A stretch of DNA of 64,000 bases from Gracilibacillus orientalis (GTDB lineage Bacteria > Bacillota > Bacilli > Bacillales > Amphibacillaceae): positions 186,001 through 250,000 of the forward strand of contig NZ_FOTR01000004.1 in NCBI RefSeq assembly GCF_900114645.1, written 5' to 3'. The notes under the pieces were generated by a model. That model ran no database searches. It had not been told where the DNA came from and saw only the letters and a program-made list of their open reading frames with translations. Below are positions 46,469 through 55,117 of the stretch, in pieces. Both the position numbers and the translations under genes were made by a program. Position 1 is the first letter of the stretch. Each line of letters opens with the position of its first letter.

Positions 46469-46822
46469 ATGCAATTACAGTCACAATTTACTGTAGTCGA
46501 AGATGTATTAATCGTCCGATTGGATGGTGAATTAGATCATCATTCTGCAGGTCGATTAAAAATAGAATGGCAAGATCACCTGCATCAAGAGGGGATTAAA
46601 CATGTCATTTTAAATCTCGATGCCTTACATTTTATGGACAGTTCAGGGTTAGGGGTAGTATTGGGCCGATACAAGGAAGTTAAACAATTAGGTGGAGAAA
46701 TGATTGTCTGCTCTGTCACTCCAGCTGTAAAAAGGTTATTTAATATGTCAGGTTTATTCAAGATTGTTAGGCTAGAGTCAAATGAAGATTTTGCTCTTTC
46801 CAGTTTGGGGGTGGCTTCATGA
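46469..46822 (+). CDS. spoIIAA: Anti-sigma-F factor antagonist SpoIIAA
   Basis: A 117-residue STAS protein. Unphosphorylated SpoIIAA releases sigma-F from SpoIIAB. The phospho-serine lies in [13 protein letters not shown] at about residue 58, as in B. subtilis. RBS ACTGGGAGGGAAAAAT. Overlaps spoIIAB by four bases. Confidence 0.98.
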   Translation: MQLQSQFTVVEDVLIVRLDGELDHHSAGRLKIEWQDHLHQEGIKHVILNLDALHFMDSSGLGVVLGRYKEVKQLGGEMIVCSVTPAVKRLFNMSGLFKIVRLESNEDFALSSLGVAS

Positions 46823-47259
46823 ATAATGCAATGGAATTAAAATTCAGAAGTGTTAGTGAAAATGAGGCGTTCGCCAGGGTTTCAGTTGCAGCATTTGTAT
46901 CTCAGATTGATCCAAATATGGATGAATTAACAGAAATTAAAACAGTTGTTTCTGAAGCAGTAACCAATGCTGTTATTCATGGTTATGAAGAGGATTCAAA
47001 TCAATACATCTATATCACTTGTAGCTTAACTGATCAAACATTATCAATTTTAATCGAGGATGATGGGATAGGCATCGATAATATTGATTTAGCAAAAGAA
47101 CCGCTTTATACATCTAAACCTGAACTGGAACGGTCAGGAATGGGATTTACCATTATGGAAAATTTCATGGATAAAGTCGAAATTAGTTCACATCCAGGAG
47201 AAGGCACTAAGGTTAAAATGACAAAAGATTTTCAAACTAGCAAAACCATGTGTAATTAG
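46819..47259 (+). CDS. spoIIAB: Anti-sigma-F factor / serine kinase SpoIIAB
   Basis: A 146-residue GHKL kinase that binds sigma-F with ATP and phosphorylates SpoIIAA. The N-box is [14 protein letters not shown]1 is EDDGIGI and G2 is [11 protein letters not shown]. Overlaps spoIIAA and abuts sigF, keeping the three products in balance. Confidence 0.98.
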   Translation: MNNAMELKFRSVSENEAFARVSVAAFVSQIDPNMDELTEIKTVVSEAVTNAVIHGYEEDSNQYIYITCSLTDQTLSILIEDDGIGIDNIDLAKEPLYTSKPELERSGMGFTIMENFMDKVEISSHPGEGTKVKMTKDFQTSKTMCN

Positions 47260-47268
47260 GTGATGGCT

Positions 47269-48015
47269 ATGAAAACACAAATGTCTAATACGTCGCCTTT
47301 AGATGATAAAGATGTAAAGAGGTATATTCAGTTAAGTCAACAAGGAGATGAAGATGCAAGAGCAATATTGGTAGAAAAAAATATTCGTCTAGTCTGGTCT
47401 GTTGTACAACGTTTTCTCAATAGGGGCTATGATCAAGATGATTTATTTCAAATAGGTTGCATTGGGTTATTAAAGTCTATTGACAAGTTCGATTTGGAAT
47501 ACGACGTGAAATTTTCCACTTATGCTGTACCGATGATTATCGGTGAAATACAACGATTTATACGAGATGATGGTACAGTAAAGGTTAGTCGTTCCTTAAA
47601 GGAAATTGGTAATAAAATTAGAAGGATGACAGATGAATTAACAAAAGAACTAGCCCGAGCGCCGACAGTACAAGAGATTGCAGATAAGCTAGATCTTACG
47701 CCTGAAGATATCATCCATGCCCAGGAAGCGACGAAAAAACCACAGTCCATACATGAAACAGTGTATGAAAATGACGGTGATCCCATTACATTACTGGATC
47801 AGATTGCAGACGTCAATGATAATTGGTTTGATAAGTTATCAATGGAACAAGTTATTAAGGACTTGGATGAAAGAGAACGATTAATTGTTTACTTAAGGTA
47901 TTACAAAGATAAAACACAAACAGAGGTTGCTAACAGGCTAGGAATTTCACAAGTCCAGGTTTCTCGTATAGAAAAGAAAATATTAGAGAAAATAAAAGAA
48001 GAGATTGTTTATTAG
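47269..48015 (+). CDS. sigF: RNA polymerase sigma-F factor
   Basis: First forespore-specific sigma factor. The 248-residue product has region 2 (IRLVWSVVQRFLNRGYDQDD, DLFQIGCIGLLKSIDKFD), region 3 and region 4 (TQTEVANRLGISQVQVSRIE). ATG 47269 is favoured because AGGTGATGGCT precedes it; GTG 47260 and ATG 47263 are in frame but overlap the RBS. A terminator follows at once. Confidence 0.97.
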   Translation: MKTQMSNTSPLDDKDVKRYIQLSQQGDEDARAILVEKNIRLVWSVVQRFLNRGYDQDDLFQIGCIGLLKSIDKFDLEYDVKFSTYAVPMIIGEIQRFIRDDGTVKVSRSLKEIGNKIRRMTDELTKELARAPTVQEIADKLDLTPEDIIHAQEATKKPQSIHETVYENDGDPITLLDQIADVNDNWFDKLSMEQVIKDLDERERLIVYLRYYKDKTQTEVANRLGISQVQVSRIEKKILEKIKEEIVY

Positions 48016-48044
48016 GATTATCCAAAGGGATAGTCTTTTTTTTT
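48016..48044 (+). terminator. Terminator of the spoIIA operon
   Basis: Eight-pair stem (48016-48023 with 48028-48035, one T-G pair), AAAG loop and a nine-T tail. Confidence 0.85.
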
Positions 48045-48070
48045 ATGAAAAAAAAGTTCACGAAAACCAT

Positions 48071-48583
48071 GAACTGCGCAGTAACTCTATAAAGGATTTG
48101 CTTCCTTCCCTTCTTTCTTGTAAAGATTGTTATGCCACCGCTGCGGCAGAATACTTCGCTTTCCGTGGGCACGGCTTCAGCTAACTTGGTAAAGAAAATC
48201 ACTTTACCAAGTGGTTCTTCAGCCCCGCGTGAGTTCCCACAGGAGTCTACGTATTCTGCCTACGCTGGTAAGGATTTACTGATGATTGAAAGGATAACAT
48301 CCATGGAATATACACCTTTAGGATTTCTTCTGACTTCATTAAAAAACTACTCTAGGCTGCGGAAAAATGCGAGACTCCTGTGGGAAAGGAACAGTCTGAA
48401 GACCCCGCAAGAAAACGTACTAAGGCCGTGCCCAGTGGCATAGAAGACACTGTGAAAACTTGGTTGAACAGATGTCGCACTTGTGCCCTCGGGTGAAAGC
48501 GAAGTATTCTGCCGAAGCGATTCCCAGCACTCACCATCAAAAAGGTGGAAGAGCAAATCTACGCAATAAGTTACTGCACAGTT
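48071..48583. repeat. 513-bp non-coding element with inverted arms and two hairpin-repeat copies
   Basis: Arms at 48071-48103 and 48547-48583 are imperfect inverted repeats (shared core GCAGTAACT and GATTTGCT). Inside are two inverted copies of the same repeat found at 33.4-33.8 kb: forward about 48131-48266 and reverse about 48350-48525, each with CGGCAGAATACTTCGCTTTC and CCCACAGGAGTCT marks. Within a copy the two ends pair (GCAGAATAC with GTATTCTGC). No credible gene lies here. Confidence 0.75.
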
Positions 48584-48648
48584 TGTATCTACTACTTAAT
48601 AAGTGGAGTGGGTAGGGATAGGGTTCGTATGGTTTTCCATACCGATAT

Positions 48649-48677
48649 GAATACATATATAAAATCAACTTATACTA
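48649..48677 (+). promoter_or_regulatory. Candidate sigma-G promoter of spoVA
   Basis: GAATA (48649-48653), 17-bp spacer, TATACTA (48671-48677) matches sigma-G with one -10 mismatch. B. subtilis spoVA is sigma-G dependent. Expected transcript start near 48684. Confidence 0.5.
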
Positions 48678-48724
48678 AGCACACACTATTTCCTCACAAG
48701 CTAATATTAAAAGGATGATGTAAT

Positions 48725-49342
48725 GTGCAGGAAGAAAAGGTTTATATTCAACTTAAAAAGAAGATCGCAGTGGACAAACAACATTTATTAATATTAAAAG
48801 ACGTTGCTTTTGTCACTGGTAATATTGATTATTTGGAACAATTGGAAACATTAAAGATTTATCAAATTACTGAGAAAGATAATAATGTTTCTGTTATTGA
48901 CGGCTTCCAATTATTAGATACGCTAGTAGAGGCATATCCATTCCTTTCTGTCGAATTATTAGGAGCGAATCAGGTAATTGTGGAGATTAAGAAAAATGAT
49001 AAAAAAGCTAATTTCTTCTTAATTCTCTTCATTTGGATGCTTCTCTGCATCGGATCAGCAATGGCGATCATGAATTTCCATTATGATGTCAGTATGGAAG
49101 AGGTCCATCAAGGATTGTACTTCTTATTAACAGGTGAACAAAAGGATAAACCGCTTTGGATTCAAATCCCCTATTCAATCGGTTTAGGCTTAGGGATGAT
49201 TCTGTTTTTTAACCATATTTTCAAAAAGCGTTTTAATGAAGAACCAAGTCCGTTAGAAGTTGAAATGTTTAACTATCAGCAGGACCTTGATCACTATTTA
49301 ATTTATCATGAGAATGTACTAAATAAACGTGATGACTCGTGA
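48725..49342 (+). CDS. spoVAA: Stage V sporulation protein AA
   Basis: A 205-residue protein with a cytoplasmic N-terminal domain (VYIQLKKKIAVDKQHLLILKDVA) and two C-terminal membrane helices (about 96-116 and 145-165). It is part of the dipicolinate-channel operon. The GTG start follows AAAGGATGATGTAAT. Overlaps spoVAB by about 11 bases. Confidence 0.92.
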   Translation: MQEEKVYIQLKKKIAVDKQHLLILKDVAFVTGNIDYLEQLETLKIYQITEKDNNVSVIDGFQLLDTLVEAYPFLSVELLGANQVIVEIKKNDKKANFFLILFIWMLLCIGSAMAIMNFHYDVSMEEVHQGLYFLLTGEQKDKPLWIQIPYSIGLGLGMILFFNHIFKKRFNEEPSPLEVEMFNYQQDLDHYLIYHENVLNKRDDS

Positions 49343-49766
49343 AATAGTCTATATACTAGCGGAGATTGCAATAGGCTTTGGGTCAGGGTTAATGGTAGGA
49401 GCGGGCTTTGTAGCTTTTTTAACTGTATTAGGAATCATCCCGAGATTAGTTCAGTTAAGTAAATCCATTGGATGGATGAATAATTATCAGGCAAGCGTTA
49501 TTATAGGTGCCATGCTCGGAACATATCTAACTTTCACAGAATGGACACTAAACATTCCGGTTTTAATTTTAGGATTTTGGGGGTTATTTCACGGTATCTT
49601 TATTGGAATGTTAGCTGCTGCATTAACAGAAGTATTAAATGTTTTTCCAATTTTAATGAAAAGATTAGGAATTGATAAAGAACTACTTTGGTTATTAATG
49701 GCAATAGTGATTGGTAAAATTGCCGGGTCATTATTTCATTGGATCATCTTTGTAGATATTTTATAA
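49332..49766 (+). CDS. spoVAB: Stage V sporulation protein AB
   Basis: A ~144-residue membrane protein with four hydrophobic segments and glycine-rich stretches (IGFGSGLMVGAGFVAFLTVLG). It matches SpoVAB by order and composition. ATG 49332 or the preceding GTG 49329 can start it. In B. subtilis spoVAC, AD and AE follow; here they are missing and spoVAF comes next. Confidence 0.92.
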   Translation: MTREIVYILAEIAIGFGSGLMVGAGFVAFLTVLGIIPRLVQLSKSIGWMNNYQASVIIGAMLGTYLTFTEWTLNIPVLILGFWGLFHGIFIGMLAAALTEVLNVFPILMKRLGIDKELLWLLMAIVIGKIAGSLFHWIIFVDIL

Positions 49767-49790
49767 AGATTAAGTAATCAAAGAACAGTC

Positions 49791-49838
49791 AGAACAAAGA
49801 GCGCCTTTCACATTCAATAGTTTTCTCTCTTTGGTTCT
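49791..49838 (+). other. Hairpin without U-run in the spoVAB-spoVAF spacer
   Basis: AGAACAAAGAG (49791-49801) pairs with CTCTTTGGTTCT (49827-49838) with one bulged base. No T-run follows, so it is unlikely to terminate and may be a processing or stability element. Confidence 0.5.
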
Positions 49839-49855
49839 ACTTAAATGATACGATG

Positions 49856-49968
49856 AAAGGAGGAGCATTGGACTGTTTCTGATACTATAGAAATGAAATA
49901 TTTCACTTTCATTTATTTTTATATGGTATCAGACACATTTTGCTCACGGGCGTCCAATGCGATAATCA
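49856..49968 (+). promoter_or_regulatory. Split translation start of spoVAF: strong RBS, long hairpin, start codon
   Basis: AAAGGAGGAG (49856-49865) is the only strong RBS before spoVAF, but the conserved ATG is at 49968. The bases between fold into one long hairpin: 9 bp (49865-49873 with 49952-49960), 16 positions with a single mismatch (49874-49889 with 49922-49937), and an 8-bp apical stem (49891-49898 with 49907-49914). Folded, the RBS is seven bases from the ATG. Confidence 0.65.
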
Positions 49969-51437
49969 TGAAAAAAAAGAAAAATAAAATTCCCGTCAAT
50001 CGTTTAATCATGAAAAATCAAGAATATATGAAAACTAGGCTAGGTATCGATGTATCTTTTGATGTTGGATTCCGTGAATTAATAATTTTAAAGAAAAAAA
50101 TCCAATTATATTATGTGACTGGATTAGTCGATACAGATTTTGTGATTGAAGTTATGAAAAAAATAATTTCAATCAATGATGAAGAGAATAGGGATAGTGA
50201 CATATATGAAGTACTGAATAACCGCATAGTTCACCAACAGGTTGAAAAGGCAAAAACAATGGATGAAGCTGTTGATCAAATGTTATCTGGACTACTCATT
50301 ATTTTTGTAGATGGTCAAGAAGAATGCTTTATCATTGATGTTCGTAATTATCCAGGTAGAGCGCCTGAAGAACCTGATACAGAGAAAGTCATAAGGGGTT
50401 CAAGAGATGGTTATACGGAAAATATTATTGAGAATACGGCTCTGACAAGAAGACGTATAAGAGATGAACGGTTACGTCACGAAATGATTCAAGTTGGTGA
50501 ACGTTCTAAAACAGATATTTGTATTTCCTATTTACAGGATGTAGCAGATAAAGGACTTTTAGATTTAATTAAAGATGAATTAAATCAAATTGAAGTAGAT
50601 GGACTTTCTATGGCAGATAAAACGATTGAAGAATATTTAGTTCAACAGGGATTTAACCCTTACCCACTTGTAAGGTATACGGAGAGACCAGATGTTGCTT
50701 CGACACATTTACTGGAAGGTCACATATTAATTATGGTTGACACCTCCCCAAGTATGATTATTATGCCAACCACTTATTTTCACCATGTGCAACACGCAGA
50801 AGAATATCGTGAATCACCAGCGGTAGGTACGTTTGTCCGTTGGGTCAGGTTTGTCGGGATTTTTGCTTCCCTATTTTTATTGCCAATTTGGTTGTTACTG
50901 GTAATAGACCCATCCCTATTACCTGAAAATTTACAGTTTATTGGTCCTAATGAAACAGGGAATGTACCAATTGTTGTTCAAATCCTATTGGCAGATATCG
51001 GTATCGAATTTTTACGGATGGCTGCCATTCATACACCAACTCCTTTATCAACTGCGATGGGGTTGATTGCTGCAGTGTTAATCGGGGAAATAGCGATAGA
51101 GGTAGGGTTATTTAGTGCAGAAGTAATTTTATATGTCGCGATTAGTGCAGTTGGGACATTTGCAACACCAAGTTATGAATTAAGCGTAGCGAATAAAATG
51201 GCAAGAATTATTTTAATTATTTTGACCTTTGCTTTCCAGGTGAAAGGGCTCATCATCGGAATCACAATTATTCTCTTGATATTGATATCTACTAGGTCGA
51301 TGCAAACTCCATATTTGTGGCCATTGATACCATTTAACGACAAAGCTCTATGGCAAATTTTATTCCGCGTGTCGATGCCGTTGTCAAAGACAAGACCTAG
51401 TATTGTAAGACCTAAAAATAATCGTAGTCAGGCATAA
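49968..51437 (+). CDS. spoVAF: Stage V sporulation protein AF, GerA-A family
   Basis: A ~489-residue spore membrane protein related to germinant-receptor A subunits. The conserved N-terminal region has YMKTRLGIDVSFDVGFREL and QLYYVTGLVDTDFVIEVM, followed by a soluble domain and about five membrane helices after residue 290 (LLEGHILIMVDTSPSMIIMP, then RFVGIFASLFLLPIWLLL). In B. subtilis it works with SpoVAEa in germination. The start at 49968 gives MKKKKNKIPVNR, matching the family; upstream in-frame codons are inside a hairpin. Confidence 0.92.
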   Translation: MKKKKNKIPVNRLIMKNQEYMKTRLGIDVSFDVGFRELIILKKKIQLYYVTGLVDTDFVIEVMKKIISINDEENRDSDIYEVLNNRIVHQQVEKAKTMDEAVDQMLSGLLIIFVDGQEECFIIDVRNYPGRAPEEPDTEKVIRGSRDGYTENIIENTALTRRRIRDERLRHEMIQVGERSKTDICISYLQDVADKGLLDLIKDELNQIEVDGLSMADKTIEEYLVQQGFNPYPLVRYTERPDVASTHLLEGHILIMVDTSPSMIIMPTTYFHHVQHAEEYRESPAVGTFVRWVRFVGIFASLFLLPIWLLLVIDPSLLPENLQFIGPNETGNVPIVVQILLADIGIEFLRMAAIHTPTPLSTAMGLIAAVLIGEIAIEVGLFSAEVILYVAISAVGTFATPSYELSVANKMARIILIILTFAFQVKGLIIGITIILLILISTRSMQTPYLWPLIPFNDKALWQILFRVSMPLSKTRPSIVRPKNNRSQA

Positions 51438-51619
51438 ATTAGAGTAAACACTTGAACTGGGGATAAGCCTGTGATAAATTAACTTTATACTTTGTTAGAA
51501 TTTGTAGAAATGGGAATTCTTTTATCCCTTGTCTACCTGTCTATGTTAAAAAGATGGGGATAAGGGATTTTTATTTGAAGAATACAGGTAGTAGCAAGAG
51601 AAGGCGAGGGTTCAATAAG

Positions 51620-52918
51620 ATGTTACATCCGTTTGGAGTTAATGGGGAGGGTCATTTAACAATTGGTGGCTTGGATGCGCTTGATTTAACTAATAAATAT
51701 GGCACTCCATTATTCGTTTATGATGTCCATAAGATTCGTGAAAATGCGCAAGCGTTTGTTGATACATTTAAAGAACACGGTGTACCAGCACAGGTGGCTT
51801 ATGCGAGTAAAGCATTTTCTTCGATAGCAATGATACAAATTGCTAAACAAGAGAATTTAAGCTTAGATATTGTTTCACAAGGAGAGTTATATACAGCTTT
51901 ACAAGCTGATTTTCCTGTTGAGAAAATTCATATGCATGGAAACAATAAAAGCCTTGATGAAATTTCTATGGCCGTAGAACATAACATTGGTTGTATTGTC
52001 GTGGATAATTTTCATGAAATTGATTTATTAGCACAGGTATTAAAAGAACAAGAAAAAGAGATGGATGTTTTAATAAGAGTAACTCCAGGAATTGAAGCAC
52101 ATACACATGATTACATTTTAACAGGTAATGAAGATTCTAAATTCGGTTTTGATTTAACTAATGGGCAAGCTGAGGAAGCTTTACAGAAATTAATGAAATT
52201 CGATGAGATTCATGTAAAAGGGCTACATTGCCATATTGGTTCGCAAATATTTGAAACAGATGGTTTTACAATGGCGATTGAAAGAGTTTTTCAAGTATTG
52301 AAAGATTGGGCAGACCGCTATGAATACGAATCAGAAGTATTAAATGTTGGCGGTGGATTTGGTATTCGGTACACAGATGAAGATGAACCTTTACCACTTT
52401 CAACTTATGTTCAAGCTTTAATTGATAAAATCGACCAGCAAGTGAAAGAAAATGGGATGGTATTACCTGAAATTTGGATAGAACCTGGTCGTTCAATTGT
52501 GGGAGATGCAGGATTAACGTTGTATTCAATAGGTTCTGTGAAGGAAATACCAAATGTTAGAAAGTATGTGTCAGTTGACGGTGGAATGACGGATAATTTG
52601 CGTCCAGCACTTTATAATGCAAAATATGACGCTGTTATTGCAAATAATGTCAATGGAAAGGAAAAAGAAGAAATATCGCTTGCAGGTAAATGTTGTGAGT
52701 CTGGTGATATGCTGATTTGGGATATAGAATTACCAAAAGTCAACCAGGATGATATTGTAGCTGTATTCTCAACAGGCGCTTACGGGTACTCGATGTCTAA
52801 TCATTATAATCGTTTTCCTAAAGCAGCTGTAGTTTTTGTTGAAGATGGTCAAGATAAATTAGTTATTAAACGGGAGTCATTTAAAGATATGATCCAAAAT
52901 GACTTGTCATATGAATAG
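51620..52918 (+). CDS. lysA: Diaminopimelate decarboxylase
   Basis: Final lysine-biosynthesis enzyme, PLP dependent. The 432-residue product has the PLP lysine in [21 protein letters not shown]-type [10 protein letters not shown], the glycine loop [21 protein letters not shown] and the CCESGD motif with the active cysteine. ATG 51620 ([13 protein letters not shown]) follows GAGGGTTCAATAAG; 22 upstream in-frame codons are not family-like. No lysine riboswitch was recognised upstream. Confidence 0.96.
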   Translation: MLHPFGVNGEGHLTIGGLDALDLTNKYGTPLFVYDVHKIRENAQAFVDTFKEHGVPAQVAYASKAFSSIAMIQIAKQENLSLDIVSQGELYTALQADFPVEKIHMHGNNKSLDEISMAVEHNIGCIVVDNFHEIDLLAQVLKEQEKEMDVLIRVTPGIEAHTHDYILTGNEDSKFGFDLTNGQAEEALQKLMKFDEIHVKGLHCHIGSQIFETDGFTMAIERVFQVLKDWADRYEYESEVLNVGGGFGIRYTDEDEPLPLSTYVQALIDKIDQQVKENGMVLPEIWIEPGRSIVGDAGLTLYSIGSVKEIPNVRKYVSVDGGMTDNLRPALYNAKYDAVIANNVNGKEKEEISLAGKCCESGDMLIWDIELPKVNQDDIVAVFSTGAYGYSMSNHYNRFPKAAVVFVEDGQDKLVIKRESFKDMIQNDLSYE

Positions 52919-52928
52919 GAGGATAAAC

Positions 52929-53363
52929 ATGAAACAAGCAGTAATAGAATTTGAAAATGGAGAACGAATCGTTATGGAGTTATTTGAAGAAGCGGCGCCA
53001 AATACGGTGGCGAATTTTGAGAAATTAGCAAATGATAAGTTTTATGATGGAGTTATATTTCATCGTGTGATTCCAGGATTTGTTGCCCAAGGCGGTGATC
53101 CGACAGGTACTGGAACTGGAGGACCTGGATATACAATAAAATGTGAAACAGAAGGTAACCCGCATAAGCACGTAGCAGGTTCATTATCGATGGCACATGC
53201 TGGTAAAGATACTGGTGGCAGTCAATTTTTCTTAGTGCATGAACCACAACCACACCTTGATGGTGTTCATACTGTATTTGGCCAAGTAACTGAAGGTATG
53301 GATACGGTGCTTCGTATCCGTCCAGGAGATGCCATGAAAAATGTACAAGTGTCAGAAGTGTAA
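52929..53363 (+). CDS. ppiB: Peptidyl-prolyl cis-trans isomerase, cyclophilin type
   Basis: A 144-residue cytoplasmic cyclophilin. Motifs are [22 protein letters not shown] with the catalytic arginine, and [16 protein letters not shown]. The ATG at 52929 follows AGGAGGATAAAC, ten bases after lysA. Same neighbours as in B. subtilis. Confidence 0.96.
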   Translation: MKQAVIEFENGERIVMELFEEAAPNTVANFEKLANDKFYDGVIFHRVIPGFVAQGGDPTGTGTGGPGYTIKCETEGNPHKHVAGSLSMAHAGKDTGGSQFFLVHEPQPHLDGVHTVFGQVTEGMDTVLRIRPGDAMKNVQVSEV

Positions 53364-53472
53364 AATAGAATCTGCAGTTGCCATAATTAGATAAAGATTG
53401 ACATCCAAATAGGAATATAATATTGTAAGTGAAGGAAAGCTCATATTCTATGAACTCGAAGGAACGATAGAT

Positions 53473-53568
53473 ATGCGTAAAAAAAATGGTATACTTTTTC
53501 TAGTTTTATTAATTTTAAGTATTATATGGGGTTGTTATTATTGGTTTGGAATTGTATTTTCTTCCTAG
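53473..53568 (+). CDS. 31-residue putative membrane peptide
   Basis: MRKKNGILFLVLLILSIIW followed by GCYYWFGIVFSS and a stop: two or three basic residues, then one membrane helix. AAGGAACG lies about ten bases before the ATG. It sits between ppiB and ribT. I do not recognise a family; the RBS and composition support a real small protein, but there is no comparison to confirm it. Confidence 0.45.
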   Translation: MRKKNGILFLVLLILSIIWGCYYWFGIVFSS

Positions 53569-53655
53569 TAATTGGAAATGATTAATAGTAACGACTTTTG
53601 TATGAAAACATAACATATCCATATACGAATTGTTATGAATAATGAGGGGTTCAAT

Positions 53656-54021
53656 ATGTTAATTCGCTTTAAAAAAAGATTTGAAAAAATAGCAATGGGA
53701 TTACTTTCCTTTATGCCCGAAGAAAAAGAAGTATCAAAGCTTCAGGATACAATTAAAGAATACGAAACAAATGATGTTTGGCAATTGTTTCTTTGGAAAG
53801 AAGAAGAAGATGTCCTAGGGGCTATTGGAGTATATCTGGATAAGGAATCTGAAACTGCTGTTGTTCAGCATATAACTGTTAATCCGTCCCATCGTAACTT
53901 GGGAATAGGAAAGAAAATGGTCAATGCTTTAAAAAAACATTATGGTGCAACTTATGAAGTGCTTGCTAATAAACAGACTGAAAAATTTCTACAAAAATGC
54001 AATGCAAATACGGATGAATGA
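53656..54021 (+). CDS. ribT: GNAT family acetyltransferase RibT
   Basis: A 121-residue acetyltransferase-fold protein. The N-terminus MLIRFKKRFEKIAMGLLSFM and the acetyl-CoA segment VNPSHRNLGIGKKMVNALK match RibT, which in B. subtilis closes the riboflavin operon. Here no ribDEAH genes precede it, so it is separated from that operon. ATG 53656 follows GAGGGGTTCAAT; an ATG seven codons upstream lacks a good RBS. Substrate unknown. Confidence 0.88.
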   Translation: MLIRFKKRFEKIAMGLLSFMPEEKEVSKLQDTIKEYETNDVWQLFLWKEEEDVLGAIGVYLDKESETAVVQHITVNPSHRNLGIGKKMVNALKKHYGATYEVLANKQTEKFLQKCNANTDE

Positions 54022-54027
54022 AATCGT

Positions 54028-54069
54028 AAAGAACCTTTGCTAATCATGAAGTAGCAAAGGTTCTTTTAC
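54028..54069 (+). terminator. Terminator after ribT
   Basis: Perfect 15-bp stem (54028-54042 with 54052-54066), 9-nt loop, TTTTAC tail. Confidence 0.9.
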
Positions 54070-54097
54070 ATAATGAAAGTTATTCTTTTAACCTATG

Positions 54098-54129
54098 GAA
54101 AAGCTTATCGCCGAAAATGACGATAAGCT
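54098..54129 (-). terminator. Terminator of the YjcZ-family gene
   Basis: Perfect 9-bp stem (54102-54110 with 54121-54129), 10-nt loop; on the minus strand it is followed by a short T-run. It lies 16 bp after the small gene's stop. Confidence 0.6.
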
Positions 54130-54144
54130 ATGGTAAACTTTATA

Positions 54145-54228
54145 TTAGCACCAAGCTGCACCAACAATGATTAAAAGAATGAACAACACAACGATTAAAG
54201 CAAAACCGCCGCCGTAAGAGTATCCCAT
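54145..54228 (-). CDS. YjcZ family small sporulation protein
   Basis: A 27-residue peptide MGYSYGGGFALIVVLFILL then IIVGAAWC. The glycine/tyrosine start and single hydrophobic helix are characteristic of the YjcZ/YtxJ-like sporulation miniproteins of Bacillus. TTTAGGAGGTTTGAAA is an excellent RBS. It has its own terminator and is transcribed against its neighbours. Confidence 0.85.
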   Translation of the reverse strand: MGYSYGGGFALIVVLFILLIIVGAAWC

Positions 54229-54367
54229 TTTCAAACCTCCTAAAGATTTAATTAATCAATTATAAAATTGATCTCTCGAGATTAATGTATGCATTTTTAT
54301 TTATATGGTATAGGCGTTTATAATAAATAGCCTATAAATTTGTTATTTTAGTGTTGGAGGTATTCAT

Positions 54368-55096
54368 ATGCCCGACCATTATCACGTTAAATTAGAGACG
54401 TTTGAAGGTCCTTTAGATTTATTATTACACCTAATCAATAAATACGAAATTGATATTTATGATATTCCGGTCAAAGAGATAACTGTACAATATATGGCTT
54501 ATATTCATACGATGCAACAATTGGAACTTAATATTGCAAGTGAGTACTTAGTGATGGCAGCAACATTACTGGAAATCAAAAGTAAGCTATTATTACCAAA
54601 CCCCACTGTTGAAATTGAAGAAGAATATGAAGAGGATCCGCGTGAAGAGTTAATGCGCCGTCTTGTTGAATATCGAAAGTATAAAGAAGCTGCGGAACAT
54701 CTTAAAGAAAGAGAAGTGGAACAAAGCCAAGTGCATACAAGACCACCACTTCAACTGGGGAAAGAAGAATCATATCAATTACCAGAAGGTGCTGCTAATA
54801 TATATGACATGATGGAAGCAATTGGGAAAGTGCTAGAAAGGCAAAAATGGAATCGACCAATGGAGACTTCGGTTCAACGTCAAGAAATCCCGATTGATCA
54901 ACGGATGGATGAAATCATGGAAAAAGTAAATCAATTCGAACATCCCATTTCTTTTTATCAACTTTTCCCAAGCAAAACAAGAACGTATATTGTTTCAACT
55001 TTTATTGCGATATTGGAATTAATGAAACAAAAAAAGATAAATTGCAAACAGGAAAAACAGTTGGATGAATTGATCGTATATCGTTACCAGTCTTAA
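54368..55096 (+). CDS. scpA: Segregation and condensation protein A
   Basis: Kleisin subunit of the Smc-ScpAB condensin. The 242-residue product starts YHVKLETFEGPLDLLLHLI, the SMC-neck-binding part, has an acidic linker (NPTVEIEEEYEEDPREEL) and a C-terminal winged-helix (ISFYQLFPSKTRTYIVSTFIAILELM). RBS is TGGAGGTATTCAT. scpB follows. Confidence 0.97.
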   Translation: MPDHYHVKLETFEGPLDLLLHLINKYEIDIYDIPVKEITVQYMAYIHTMQQLELNIASEYLVMAATLLEIKSKLLLPNPTVEIEEEYEEDPREELMRRLVEYRKYKEAAEHLKEREVEQSQVHTRPPLQLGKEESYQLPEGAANIYDMMEAIGKVLERQKWNRPMETSVQRQEIPIDQRMDEIMEKVNQFEHPISFYQLFPSKTRTYIVSTFIAILELMKQKKINCKQEKQLDELIVYRYQS

Positions 55097-55117
55097 TGAT
55101 TGATGGAGGTTACCAAG

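Noticed and set aside
48132-48556. Open frames of up to 103 codons in the spoIIA-spoVA spacer
   Set aside because: They follow the repeat copies on both strands and are products of its higher GC content; no start signals.
49868-49882. Leader peptide TTG GAC TGT TTC TGA after the strong RBS before spoVAF
   Set aside because: Four codons from a TTG inside a stable stem; more likely a by-product of the hairpin than a coding leader.
49893-49967. N-terminal extension of SpoVAF by 25 residues
   Set aside because: The codons lie in the right arm of the hairpin, have no RBS, and the family start is MKKK...IPVN at 49968.
51438-51619. Lysine riboswitch or T-box upstream of lysA
   Set aside because: The 180-bp leader shows only a 7-bp repeat pair (ATCCCTT/AAGGGAT) and no L-box or T-box landmarks.
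53398-53423. Promoter TTGACA with TATAAT before the 31-residue gene
   Set aside because: The perfect boxes are only 12 bp apart, too close for a normal sigma-A promoter; alternative -10 matches are weak.
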